Shown piece by piece: positions 8,481 to 16,820 of a stretch of 56,433 nt of DNA (positions are counted from its first letter, which is position 1; each line of letters starts with the position of its first letter). The notes below the pieces were generated by a model. The model ran no database searches and was not told the origin of the DNA. It saw only the letters and a program-made list of their open reading frames with translations. A program made the position numbers and the translations under genes. Source of the stretch: Fibrobacteria bacterium. Lineage in GTDB: Bacteria > Fibrobacterota > Fibrobacteria > UBA11236. The stretch spans positions 1 to 56,433 of the forward strand of contig JANYDA010000055.1 in assembly GCA_025360005.1 (NCBI GenBank), written 5' to 3'.

Positions 8481-9791
8481 ATGAAGCATTCGAAAAACAT
8501 TTTCCATGCCGCCCGCGCAGGTATGGGGGCCTTGGCCTTAGGCCTGGCCGCATTTTCCCAGGCCCCCGCGGCCGACACGCCCGTCAAGGCGCAAGAGATC
8601 GTCAAGGTTGGCATCCTGCACTCCTTGAGCGGTACCATGGCCATTTCCGAAGTGTCCCTGAAAGACGTGGTTACCATGGCCGTGGATGAGATCAATGCCA
8701 AGGGCGGCGTGCTCGGCAAAAAGATCGAGACCGTGGTAGTCGATCCCGCTTCCGATTGGGATCTTTTCGCGGAAAAAGCCAAGCAGCTCGTACAGGTTGA
8801 CAAGGTCGCCGTGACCTTCGGTTGCTGGACCTCGGTCTCGCGCAAATCGGTGCTGCCCGTGTTTGAAGGCGCCGACGCCTTGTTGTTCTACCCCGTGCAG
8901 TACGAAGGCGAAGAATGCTCGAAGAGCGTGTTCTACACCGGCGCCACCCCCAACCAGCAATTGATCCCGGCGGCGGAATACCTGATGAGCAAAGACGGCG
9001 GAGAGTACAAGAAGTTCTACTTGCTGGGAACGGACTACGTCTTCCCGCGCACTGCGAACAAAATCCTGCGCGCCTTCCTGTTGGCCAAGGGCGTGCCCGC
9101 CGCCAATATCGAGGAAGAGTACACCCCGTTCCATCACCAGGATTATCAGACCATCGTGGGCAAGATCAAGAAGTTCGCGGCGGGCGGAAAAGCCGCCGTG
9201 CTTTCCACCATCAACGGCGATTCGAACGTGCCTTTCTACAAGGAGTTCGCGAACCAGGGGCTGACCTCGGCGATGTGCCCCATCATGGCCTTCTCCGTTG
9301 CGGAAGACGAACTGCGCGCCATGGATACCCAATACCTGGTGGGCCACTTGGCCGCTTGGAACTACTACCAATCGGTGAAGGTTCCCTCCAATCAGACTTT
9401 CGTCAAAGCCTTCAAAGCATTCGCCAAGAAGAACAACCTGCCCGGCGGCGACAAGCGCGTGACGGATGATCCGATGGAAGCCGCTTACATCAGCGTCAAC
9501 ATCTGGGCCCTCGCTGCCGCCAAGGCAGGTTCCTTCGACGTGGACAAGGTCCGGAAAGCCGCTTACGGCATGACCTTCCAGGCCCCGGGCGGAATGGTGA
9601 AGATGGATGAGCGCAACCAGCACTTGCACAAGCCCGTCCTGATCGGCGAGATCAAGAAGGACGGTCAGTTCAAGGTGGTGTGGAAGTCCAAGGGACTCGT
9701 CGCGCCGGAGCCCTGGTCCATCTACACCAGCCCGGACAAGGGTTGCGATCACGTGGATCATGAAGGCACGTATACCAAGGCCGGAAAGTAA
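8481..9791 (+). CDS. urtA: Urea ABC transporter substrate-binding protein UrtA
   Basis: UrtA is the periplasmic receptor of the high-affinity urea importer. A signal peptide (residues about 1-30) precedes a type-1 periplasmic-binding fold of the branched-chain-amino-acid/amide family: VKVGILHSLSGTMAISE, AVDEINAKGGVLGKKIE, TFGCWTSVSRKSVLP and LFYPVQYEGEECS. The last two are characteristic of urea/short-chain-amide receptors. The 436-aa length is normal. The start at 8481 is chosen because it gives the signal peptide and follows a good ribosome site; the frame is open about 420 bases further upstream without support. It heads urtABCDE, divergent from the urease operon. Confidence 0.96.
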   Translation: MKHSKNIFHAARAGMGALALGLAAFSQAPAADTPVKAQEIVKVGILHSLSGTMAISEVSLKDVVTMAVDEINAKGGVLGKKIETVVVDPASDWDLFAEKAKQLVQVDKVAVTFGCWTSVSRKSVLPVFEGADALLFYPVQYEGEECSKSVFYTGATPNQQLIPAAEYLMSKDGGEYKKFYLLGTDYVFPRTANKILRAFLLAKGVPAANIEEEYTPFHHQDYQTIVGKIKKFAAGGKAAVLSTINGDSNVPFYKEFANQGLTSAMCPIMAFSVAEDELRAMDTQYLVGHLAAWNYYQSVKVPSNQTFVKAFKAFAKKNNLPGGDKRVTDDPMEAAYISVNIWALAAAKAGSFDVDKVRKAAYGMTFQAPGGMVKMDERNQHLHKPVLIGEIKKDGQFKVVWKSKGLVAPEPWSIYTSPDKGCDHVDHEGTYTKAGK

Positions 9792-9800
9792 TCGACTCGA

Positions 9801-9834
9801 GGCTTGCCGCTCCCTTAGGTGCGGCGGGCCAAGC
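9801..9834 (+). other. Intercistronic stem-loop between urtA and urtB
   Basis: GCTTG (9802-9806) and CCGC (9807-9810) pair with CAAGC (9830-9834) and GCGG (9821-9824), leaving a one-sided bulge. No T-tract follows, so it is not a classical terminator. Stem-loops placed after a binding-protein gene often stabilise the upstream message so that the receptor is made in excess over the permease; that role is inferred. Confidence 0.35.
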
Positions 9835-9897
9835 TTAAACCATGGTTCCCGTTCCCGGCCCAATCCGCCGAGGACGGGTTTGCCGCAAGGGAACCGA

Positions 9898-11742
9898 ATG
9901 CTTCGCCTTTCCATCCTCCCCTGCCTGGGGGCGGCTTTCATCACCCTCTCCCCGCTCCGAGCGTGGGCCGAGGACAAAACCATGGCTGCCGCGGGGCCGG
10001 AGGCCTCTGCGCAAACCTCCGCTCCGGCGGCAGCCACCTCGGCACCGGATACCCCCGTTGCCGTTTCCATACCGACACTATTGGATAGCTTGCTGAGGAA
10101 CGCGGAGACCCGCACGGAAACCGTGAGGGCATTGCTGGCCACCGGCGATGCCGGTTTGCAGCCCTTGTTCCAGAATCTCTTCAAGGGTAACGTGTACGAG
10201 TACACCCTCCCGGCAGCCCTTACCGACGCCGCTCCCGCTCCCAATTCCACTTCCCCGATTTCCGATGCAAGCGGGACAGCGGCGAACGCGCCCAAGACTA
10301 TGCTGGTGATCGGCGGGCCGGAAGAACAGCACGACAATGAAACCTGGGTGCCCCTTTTGCAGGTTTACCCCGCGCAACCGCTCAAAAATGCCGCCGGCGC
10401 GGTTTTGCTGGCGAAACTGGTGGACTTGGTCGAATTGGAAACGGATCGGGAGGTGCGCGTACTGATCCAACCCGTGCTGACGGCGATGGATCTGAAAAGC
10501 CCTGACAAGGACAAGCGGAAATCCGCGGTACTGGCCTTGGGCGAAAGCGGCGACCCCGCGCAACTCCCTCTCCTGAAAGCCACCCATGCCTTGGAAAAAG
10601 ACCCCGGCGTTGTGCATTTGCTGGAAGAAGCGATGGCGCGCATAAGGCTCAAGGCGGCGGACCCGACGGCGCGCGCGGCCGCGGCCGATGAGTTGGGTGC
10701 CATCCATTCGGTCAATGTACTCCCGGAACTCAAGGCCATGATTTCCTCGGAGGGCAAAACGGTACCGGATGAACCGGACGCCAATGTACGGATAGCCGTG
10801 GCACGCGCCATCCAAAAGATCGAATCCTTCCAGAGCTTCACGGGCGCTGTCCAGAACCTGTTCACGGGGCTCAGCCTGGGCTCCATCCTCATCCTCATGG
10901 CTTTGGGGTTGGCCATCATCTTCGGTTTGATGGGCGTTATCAACATGGCCCACGGCGAGTTCATGATGATAGGGGCCTATGCCACCTACCTTATCCAGAA
11001 CGGGTTCCATAAATACCTGCCGCCAGCCTACTTCGATTGGTTCCTACCGCTTTCGCTGCCGCTTTCATTCCTGGCCGCGGGCGGAATCGGCATCATCGTC
11101 GAGGGCCTGATCATAAAACGATTATACGGGCGGCCTTTGGAAACCCTATTGGCCACGTGGGGCCTGAGCCTACTGTTCATCCAGACGGCGCGCAGCCTCT
11201 TCGGAGATCTCACTGCCGTGTCATCGCCCAAGTTGCTCAGCCGGGGTTGGGAAATATTCCCGCAAGTGGTGCTGCCCTACAACCGCATCTTCATCATCTT
11301 TCTTACTGCCTCGATCGTCGCTATCGTAGGATGGGCCTTCTACCGCACCAGCCTGGGCACCAAGATACGCGCGGTGACCCAGAACCGGGCCATGAGCTCC
11401 TGCCTGGGCATAGCCACGCGTCGCGTGGACGCGCTCACCTTTGGACTGGGTACGGGCATCGCCGGCGTGGCAGGCTGCGCGCTGACGCAAGTAGGCAACG
11501 TGGATCCCGGGATGGGGCAGAACTACATCGTGGACTCCTTTATGGTGGTAGTGACCGGGGGCGTAGGCAAGCTGGCGGGAACGGTTATCTCCGGAATGGG
11601 GATCGGTACGCTCAACAAGTTCCTGGAGCCTTTCCTGCAAAGCGTATACGCCAAAGTGGTGCTGCTTGGCCTGGTGATCTTCTTCCTGCAGAACCGGCCA
11701 TCCGGCTTGTTCCCGGCAAAGGGCAGAAATGAAGATACTTGA
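9898..11742 (+). CDS. urtB: Urea ABC transporter permease UrtB
   Basis: UrtB is one of the two membrane permeases of the urea importer. After a signal-like N-terminus, residues about 45-310 form a soluble, helical-repeat-like extension (for example KRKSAVLALGESGDPAQLPLL) that is characteristic of UrtB and absent from LivH. Residues about 315-614 are the LivH-type permease with roughly eight membrane segments, including GLMGVINMAHGEFMMIGAY and GGVGKLAGTVISG. The start at 9898 gives a plausible signal sequence. It overlaps urtC by 14 bases. Confidence 0.94.
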   Translation: MLRLSILPCLGAAFITLSPLRAWAEDKTMAAAGPEASAQTSAPAAATSAPDTPVAVSIPTLLDSLLRNAETRTETVRALLATGDAGLQPLFQNLFKGNVYEYTLPAALTDAAPAPNSTSPISDASGTAANAPKTMLVIGGPEEQHDNETWVPLLQVYPAQPLKNAAGAVLLAKLVDLVELETDREVRVLIQPVLTAMDLKSPDKDKRKSAVLALGESGDPAQLPLLKATHALEKDPGVVHLLEEAMARIRLKAADPTARAAAADELGAIHSVNVLPELKAMISSEGKTVPDEPDANVRIAVARAIQKIESFQSFTGAVQNLFTGLSLGSILILMALGLAIIFGLMGVINMAHGEFMMIGAYATYLIQNGFHKYLPPAYFDWFLPLSLPLSFLAAGGIGIIVEGLIIKRLYGRPLETLLATWGLSLLFIQTARSLFGDLTAVSSPKLLSRGWEIFPQVVLPYNRIFIIFLTASIVAIVGWAFYRTSLGTKIRAVTQNRAMSSCLGIATRRVDALTFGLGTGIAGVAGCALTQVGNVDPGMGQNYIVDSFMVVVTGGVGKLAGTVISGMGIGTLNKFLEPFLQSVYAKVVLLGLVIFFLQNRPSGLFPAKGRNEDT

Positions 11743-12901
11743 TCGGTTAGCACGCCAGGAGCGCACAGCCATACTCCTCTCGGTCTTGGCCGTGGTGGTA
11801 CTCCCAATCCTCAACGCCATGGGCATCGTTTCCGATCTCAATCTGAATCTGATGGGCCGGTACTTCTGCTTCGCCCTGGCCGCGCTCGGCATCGATCTCA
11901 TCTGGGGCTATACGGGCATCATGTCCCTGTGCCAGGCGGTCTTCTTTTGCCTGGGCGGATATTGCATCGGTATGCACATGCTTCTGAAAACGGGAACCGC
12001 CAGCGTTTACGGCAGCGCGCTCCCGGATTTCATGGTCTGGAACCAAGTCAAGAAATTGCCTCTGTTCTGGGAACCATTCCATCTGTTCCCTGTCGCGCTT
12101 TTCCTGGCCTTGGCCCTCCCCGTACTTTTCGCTTTGGTCTTCGGGTTCTTCGCCTTCCGCAGCCGCATCAAGGGCGTTTACTTCTCCATCATCACCCAGG
12201 CCCTGGCGCTGGCCATGTGGCTCATCTTCCTCCGCAATGAGACCATGCTGGGGGGCACCAACGGCCTCACCGATTTCAAGACCCTGCTCGGCTTCGAGCT
12301 GGCGCATCCTGCGGTTAAGCGCGGCCTTTACCTGGTAACCGCCGTGGTACTGGTGGGGGCGTACTTCGCCGCGCGCTACATGGTGGGCTCCAAGCTGGGA
12401 AAGGTGCTGGTGGCCATCCGCGACAGCGAACACCGCCTCCGTTTCACCGGGTTCCCCGTCACCCGCTACAAACTCTTCGCATTCTGCACGGCGGCGCTGT
12501 TCGCCGCCATCGGCGGCATTCTCTACGTGCCCCAGACCGGCATCATCACTCCCGGGCGCATGGACGTGAAAAGTTCGTTGGAAATGATCGTCTGGGTGGC
12601 CGTGGGCGGCCGCGGTACCTTGGGCGGCCCCATCGTCGGCGCCATCGGCGTCAGCCTCATGTACAGCTATCTCACGGGCCGGTTCCCGGGATCATGGCTT
12701 TATTTCCTGGGCATCCTTTTCATAACCGTTGTACTGTTCTTCCCGCAGGGGGCTGTGGGTTCGCTGGCTAAACTTAGGTGGCCGAAAAAGAAAGCCGTGA
12801 ACGACGGCGCAGATGCGCCCGATCCGGCTCCCGGCGAAAACCGCGGGAATGCCGCCGCTCCGCAAGCCGAAACCGCCAAGGCTGCCGAGGTGGCCGTATG
12901 A
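11729..12901 (+). CDS. urtC: Urea ABC transporter permease UrtC
   Basis: This is the second permease, LivM-type, 390 aa with about nine to ten membrane segments. Family pieces include LGIDLIWGYTGIMSLCQAVFF, GGTNGLTDF, the cytoplasmic coupling loop VLVAIRDSEHRLRFTGF and VAVGGRGTLGGPIVGA. The C-terminal 35 residues are a charged, Ala/Pro-rich cytoplasmic tail. It begins inside the end of urtB and ends by overlapping the urtD start with ATGA, so the operon is translationally coupled. Confidence 0.95.
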   Translation: MKILDRLARQERTAILLSVLAVVVLPILNAMGIVSDLNLNLMGRYFCFALAALGIDLIWGYTGIMSLCQAVFFCLGGYCIGMHMLLKTGTASVYGSALPDFMVWNQVKKLPLFWEPFHLFPVALFLALALPVLFALVFGFFAFRSRIKGVYFSIITQALALAMWLIFLRNETMLGGTNGLTDFKTLLGFELAHPAVKRGLYLVTAVVLVGAYFAARYMVGSKLGKVLVAIRDSEHRLRFTGFPVTRYKLFAFCTAALFAAIGGILYVPQTGIITPGRMDVKSSLEMIVWVAVGGRGTLGGPIVGAIGVSLMYSYLTGRFPGSWLYFLGILFITVVLFFPQGAVGSLAKLRWPKKKAVNDGADAPDPAPGENRGNAAAPQAETAKAAEVAV

Positions 12902-13692
12902 GCAAGCGCATCCTGGCCGTGGAAGAGTTGATGGTGTCCTTCGACGGCTTCAAGGCATTGGACATCGCCTATTTCGAACTCGAGGAAAAAGAATTGCGCG
13001 TGGTCATCGGCCCCAACGGCGCTGGCAAGACCACCTTCATGGACGTGCTCTGCGGCAAGACCAAACCCCAGACCGGCACCGCCATGATGGATGGGCGGGA
13101 CTTGGTCAAAATGAACGAGCAGCAAATCGTGGAGCTGGGCGTGGGCCGCAAGTTCCAGACGCCTTCCGTTTTCGGCAGCCTTTCCGTGTTCGACAACCTG
13201 TTGCTGGCCTTCAAGACGGATCGCAAGGTGTGGCGATCCCTATTCTACACGCTTACCCCGCCGGCAAAAGCACGCATCGAGGAAGTGGCCGAGACCGTGG
13301 GACTCAAGGACGCCTTGCCGATGCAGGCCGCATACCTTTCCCACGGCCAGAAGCAATGGTTGGAAATCGGTATGCTCATCCTGCAGGATCCAAAACTTCT
13401 GCTCATAGATGAACCCGCCGCGGGCATGACCGACGAAGAGACCGCTAAGACCGGCAGGCTGCTGCTGGAACTGGCCAACAAGCATTCCATCATAGTGATC
13501 GAACATGACATGGAGTTCGTCAAGCAATTGGCGCGCAAGGTAACGGTGCTCTGCGAAGGCAAGATACTTACGGAAGGCCCCATCGAAAAAGTGCAGGAGG
13601 ATCCGCAAGTGATCGAGCGCTATCTGGGACGCTCGCATGGCACCCGCGCGGAAAAAGCAGTCGCGTTGGCCGGGAGCGGCTCCCATGGCTGA
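12898..13692 (+). CDS. urtD: Urea ABC transporter ATPase UrtD
   Basis: A LivG-type ATPase that powers urea import with UrtE. It contains Walker A GPNGAGKTTF, a variant signature LSHGQKQWLEIGM, Walker B KLLLIDEPAAGM and the switch histidine in IVIEHDMEFVK. The LSHGQ signature (instead of LSGGQ) is usual for UrtD. The 264-aa length is normal. The ATG at 12898 overlaps the urtC stop; a longer frame upstream would run through urtC and is rejected. Confidence 0.95.
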   Translation: MSKRILAVEELMVSFDGFKALDIAYFELEEKELRVVIGPNGAGKTTFMDVLCGKTKPQTGTAMMDGRDLVKMNEQQIVELGVGRKFQTPSVFGSLSVFDNLLLAFKTDRKVWRSLFYTLTPPAKARIEEVAETVGLKDALPMQAAYLSHGQKQWLEIGMLILQDPKLLLIDEPAAGMTDEETAKTGRLLLELANKHSIIVIEHDMEFVKQLARKVTVLCEGKILTEGPIEKVQEDPQVIERYLGRSHGTRAEKAVALAGSGSHG

Positions 13693-14461
13693 GACAGCGA
13701 TCTCTATTGCACCCGCCGGCGCCCTCGCGCATTCCCCGGTGACCGGCAATGCTTCCGCCCCCTTGCTGCGGGTCAAAGCCCTGCAGATCAACTACGGCGA
13801 AAGCCAAGTGCTCCGCGACGTGAACCTGGAACTGCATCCTGGCACCATCACCGCCTTGATGGGCCGCAACGGAGTGGGCAAGACTACCTTGCTCAAAGCC
13901 ATCATGGGTTTGCTCCCCGCCCGCAAAGGCGAGGTGGCCTTCCAAGGCAAAAACCTAAATGGCCTGCCGCCGGAGAAACGCGCCCGCGCGGGTATCGCTT
14001 ATGTACCCCAGGGCAGGGAAATTTTCCCCAAGCTGACCATCGAAGAGAATCTCCTGCTGGGCCTGGAAGCGCGTCCGGAAAGGCTGAAGAAGATTCCGGA
14101 AGATGAAGTATTCGGATTGTTCCCATTCCTAGCGGGCATGCGCAAGCGCTTGGGAGGCAATCTCTCCGGAGGCCAACAACAGCAGCTCGCCATCGCCCGC
14201 GCCTTGTTGGGCAAGCCCAAGGTCCTGTTGTTGGACGAACCCACGGAAGGCATCCAACCTTCCATCATCGACGATATCGAAAAGGTCCTGTTCGGCCTCA
14301 AGGCAAAAGGGGACATCGCCGTCTTGCTGGTGGAACAGTACCTGGATTTCGCCCGCCGTTTGGGCGATAGGTACTACATCATGGAGCGCGGTACCATGGT
14401 GCAAAGCGGAAGGACCTCCGAATTGACCGAAGAAAGCGTTAAAAAACACCTCGCTTTCTGA
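13685..14461 (+). CDS. urtE: Urea ABC transporter ATPase UrtE
   Basis: The LivF-type partner ATPase, 258 aa, with Walker A GRNGVGKTTLLKAI, signature LSGGQQQQLAIARAL, Walker B VLLLDEPTEGIQPS and the switch histidine replaced by glutamine in LLVEQYLDF, as is normal in LivF/UrtE proteins. An extra ~25 residues precede the first strand (LLRVKALQINYGESQVL), so the true start could be slightly later, but the chosen ATG gives an 8-base overlap with urtD in keeping with the rest of the operon. It is the last gene of the urt unit. Confidence 0.95.
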   Translation: MAETAISIAPAGALAHSPVTGNASAPLLRVKALQINYGESQVLRDVNLELHPGTITALMGRNGVGKTTLLKAIMGLLPARKGEVAFQGKNLNGLPPEKRARAGIAYVPQGREIFPKLTIEENLLLGLEARPERLKKIPEDEVFGLFPFLAGMRKRLGGNLSGGQQQQLAIARALLGKPKVLLLDEPTEGIQPSIIDDIEKVLFGLKAKGDIAVLLVEQYLDFARRLGDRYYIMERGTMVQSGRTSELTEESVKKHLAF

Positions 14462-14810
14462 GCCCGCGCAGCTCCCTACCCTCTTTTTTCCCCTTTGATT
14501 TTCCAGGGGTCTTTCAATAAAATCTCCGTTCGATCCGATGTTTGGATGCTCATTCGCGCAAATCCTTTTGGCTTCGACCCTCAAAAATGTCATTAATTAG
14601 CTTAACAATTTTGTATATGTCACATTATGTTGACAATTAGTGCCATAATTGGAGGCTCAACCGGGTTCGCTTTCCATTTTAATTCCCAAAGGGCCCATTT
14701 GCTCGCTTTGGCATGGTCAATGCTATAGTCCGTGGTGAAAAAGCCAGAAACGTGTTTCCTCTGGGCCGGGTCGGAAAGAGAAGCACATTCCAAAATCGAG
14801 GAACCTTAAA
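14462..14810. other. 349-bp intergenic region with the amt promoter
   Basis: No gene is visible. The segment is AT-rich around 14590-14660 and carries a near-consensus -24/-12 promoter at 14709-14724. No strong terminator follows urtE; only a T-rich stretch at 14482-14490 is seen. The leader between the predicted transcript start (~14736) and the amt ATG is about 75 bases and includes GAGGAA as ribosome site. Confidence 0.6.
14709..14724 (+). promoter_or_regulatory. Sigma-54 (-24/-12) promoter candidate of amt
   Basis: TGGCATGGTCAATGCT has GG and GC separated by exactly ten bases. It matches the sigma-54 consensus except for ATGCT in place of TTGCT at the -12 box. Its position, about 85 bases before an ammonium-transporter start codon, is where NtrC/sigma-54 promoters of amtB genes typically lie. 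Confidence 0.65.
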
Positions 14811-16298
14811 ATGATGAAAACAATTGCCAATCGTCTAAAGCCATTAGCCTGCTGGGCAATTGCCCTCAGCCTCCTCGGCGCCACGGCCAGTCTAGCGGAT
14901 ACCGCCGTCGCCGATACCGCGAAAGCGGCCGCGGTCGCAGCTCCCGCAGCTGCGGCACCCGTGGATTCGTCGCTGCTAATCCGGATTGCGGATCTGGAAG
15001 CGTACATCAACAACACCGGAGCGACCAAGCTCACCGGTGTTCCCGGTCCCGGCCATAACGGCTTCATGATGATTTGCGCCGCCTTGGTTCTTTTCATGAC
15101 CTTGCCGGGCTTGGCACTGTTCTACGGCGGGCTGGTCCGCACCAAGAACGTGCTGTCCGTGATAGCGCAATGCTTCGGTTGCGCGGGCCTCGTCACCATC
15201 CTGTGGTGGGCCTTCGGCTACAGCTTCACCTTCGCGAGCGGTTCGCCTTTCCTGGGAGGGCTTAAATTCGCCTTCCTGAAAGGCGTGACGAGCGCGCCCA
15301 ACACGGACTATTCCTATTGGGTTTCCGCTAACGTCTTCTCTATGTATCAGTTGATGTTCGCCATAATCACCCCGGCCCTGATAGTGGGCGCCATCGCCGA
15401 ACGCATGAAGTTCAGCGCCATCATGCTTTTCATCCTGGGATGGATGCTGATCGTCTACTTCCCCCTCGCCCACATGGTATGGGGCATAGACGGTATGATG
15501 AACGGCGTATGGAACGCCGCCGCCAAGATCAAGGCCATCGACTTCGCGGGTGGAACCGTGGTGCATATGTCCTCGGGATGGTCGGCCCTCATCCTTTGCC
15601 TCATCCTTGGCAAGCGCGCCGGATTCGGCCAGAAGAACTTCGCCCCGCATAGCCTGGTCCTCACTGCGGTGGGAACGGGAATGCTGTGGGTAGGCTGGTA
15701 CGGCTTCAACGCCGGCTCCGCCGTAGCCGCCGACAGCGTGGCCTCCAACGCCTTCATGACCACCACCCTGGCCACCGCCGTAGCCGCTTTCGTCTGGCCT
15801 ATGTTGGAATGGATTTTCCGCGGCAAGCCCACCGTGCTCGGTTTCTGCTCCGGCGCCGTCGCCGGCTTGGTCGTCATCACTCCCGCCACCGGCTTCGTGA
15901 ATGCCACCGGCGCCGTCATCATCGGCGTGCTCGCCGGCTTGGTGCCCTTCCTGGCCGTGACCCAGTTGAAGAACTGGTTCAAATACGATGACGCCCTGGA
16001 TACCTTCGGGGTACACGGCGTAGGCGGAACCATGGGCGCACTGCTCACAGGCTTCCTGGCCACCGCCGACGTCAACGGCAACCTGAATACCAACCTCAAG
16101 GGTATCGTGGGACACAGCCTGTGGATGGAACAGGTGAAAGCCATCGGTGTGACCATGGCCCTCGCCATCGTCGGCACCCTGGTACTCGCTTTCATCGTCA
16201 AGGTTATCGTTGGCCTGCGCCCCAGCCACGATGAAGAACTCCAGGGCCTGGACTTCACCGACCACGGCGAAGCCGGTTACCACTACGACGAGAACTAA
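14811..16298 (+). CDS. amt: Ammonium transporter Amt
   Basis: An 11-12-helix Amt/Rh channel that imports ammonium as NH3 across the inner membrane. A signal peptide and an Ala-rich linker (to about residue 65) precede the channel proper, as in AmtB precursors. The twin pore histidines are present in FAGGTVVHMSSGWSALI and DTFGVHGVGGTMGALLTGF, and the periplasmic gate region is intact. 495 aa is on the long side because of the N-terminal extension. No glnK (PII) gene accompanies it, unlike the common glnK-amtB pair. The preceding urt operon and a shared promoter type point to nitrogen-limitation control. Confidence 0.96.
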   Translation: MMKTIANRLKPLACWAIALSLLGATASLADTAVADTAKAAAVAAPAAAAPVDSSLLIRIADLEAYINNTGATKLTGVPGPGHNGFMMICAALVLFMTLPGLALFYGGLVRTKNVLSVIAQCFGCAGLVTILWWAFGYSFTFASGSPFLGGLKFAFLKGVTSAPNTDYSYWVSANVFSMYQLMFAIITPALIVGAIAERMKFSAIMLFILGWMLIVYFPLAHMVWGIDGMMNGVWNAAAKIKAIDFAGGTVVHMSSGWSALILCLILGKRAGFGQKNFAPHSLVLTAVGTGMLWVGWYGFNAGSAVAADSVASNAFMTTTLATAVAAFVWPMLEWIFRGKPTVLGFCSGAVAGLVVITPATGFVNATGAVIIGVLAGLVPFLAVTQLKNWFKYDDALDTFGVHGVGGTMGALLTGFLATADVNGNLNTNLKGIVGHSLWMEQVKAIGVTMALAIVGTLVLAFIVKVIVGLRPSHDEELQGLDFTDHGEAGYHYDEN

Positions 16299-16367
16299 AG
16301 CAACCAGAAAATAGCCGGGTTTAAATTCCGGCGGCGCGGGACCCAATGGGGTTCCCGCTCACAGCGA

Positions 16368-16395
16368 GGCGGACCCGGGAAGGGCCCGCCTTTTT
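16368..16395 (+). terminator. Rho-independent terminator after amt
   Basis: GGCGGACCC (16368-16376) pairs with GGGCCCGCC (16382-16390) with one mismatch around a GGGAA loop and is followed by five T. A second hairpin (GCGGGA...TCCCGC, about 16335-16358) lies just before it. Confidence 0.85.
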
Positions 16396-16415
16396 GGTTT
16401 CCAGGCTCCGGACGG

Positions 16416-16444
16416 TTGGCAGATCAGGCCCGGAAATCTAAATT
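16416..16444 (+). promoter_or_regulatory. Sigma-70-type promoter for the tRNA gene
   Basis: TTGGCA (16416-16421), a 17-base spacer and TAAATT (16439-16444) lie 18 bases upstream of the tRNA 5' end. The spacing is optimal and both boxes are close to the TTGACA/TATAAT consensus. Confidence 0.5.
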
Positions 16445-16461
16445 GGTTGGCCCTTGGTCGA

Positions 16462-16538
16462 CGGGATGTGGCTCAGTCTGGTAGAGCACTTGCTTCGGGA
16501 GCAAGGGGTCGTGGGTTCGAATCCCGCCATCCCGACCA
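16462..16538 (+). tRNA. tRNA-Pro (anticodon CGG)
   Basis: The full cloverleaf can be read: acceptor CGGGATG/CATCCCG with discriminator A and encoded CCA, D-arm GGCTC...GAGC, anticodon stem CTTGC/GCAAG enclosing TTCGGGA (anticodon CGG at 34-36), and T-arm GTGGGTTCGAATCCCGC. A terminator follows directly. The gene is a stand-alone unit, with a recombinase remnant next to its 3' end. Confidence 0.97.
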
Positions 16539-16547
16539 TTTTAAAGA

Positions 16548-16573
16548 AGCCCCCTGGCAAGAGGGGGCTTTTT
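16548..16573 (+). terminator. Rho-independent terminator after tRNA-Pro
   Basis: AGCCCCCT (16548-16555) and AGGGGGCT (16562-16569) form a perfect 8-bp stem with loop GGCAAG followed by TTTTT, nine bases after the tRNA CCA end. Confidence 0.9.
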
Positions 16574-16598
16574 GATTTTCGGCCCCTCCCGCTTCCTT

Positions 16599-16800
16599 CA
16601 TAAGGTCGCAGATCCAAAGGGTTGTCGGTACTCGGCCTTGATCTGTCCGTGCTTCAAATTGAAGTTCGAACACACGATCTTGAGGAATTCCCTACGTCCG
16701 AACCTATCTTGCACGTGATAAAGCGGACGGGCGTTCTTGATCAAGTCCAGCACTACTAAGCCTTCTTCTTGAAAAACTGGACAAGGCCCTGTAGCGAACC
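16599..16800 (-). pseudogene. Remnant of a serine site-specific recombinase (C-terminal end)
   Basis: On the minus strand one frame reads LDLIKNARPLYHVQDRF followed by GRREFLKIVCSNFNLKHGQ and ends IKAEYRQPFGSATL before a stop at 16599. This pattern matches the very C-terminus of large serine recombinases/resolvase-family proteins (the REFLKIV-SNF and EYR-PF segments). Just upstream a different frame reads GSLQGLVQFFKKKA, consistent with the same family after a frameshift at about 16757. There is no catalytic domain and no start codon. The remnant sits 60 bases from the 3' end of tRNA-Pro, a typical integration site, and suggests a lost mobile element. Confidence 0.5.
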
Positions 16801-16820
16801 TGCAATCCCCAGCGCTGGTT

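Noticed and set aside
8538-10337. Long minus-strand open frame opposite urtA and urtB
   Set aside because: Antisense shadow of clear transporter genes; no domain character.
16473-16673. Short minus-strand frame containing WRDSNPRPLAPEASALPD
   Set aside because: This string is the well-known false translation of an antisense tRNA gene.
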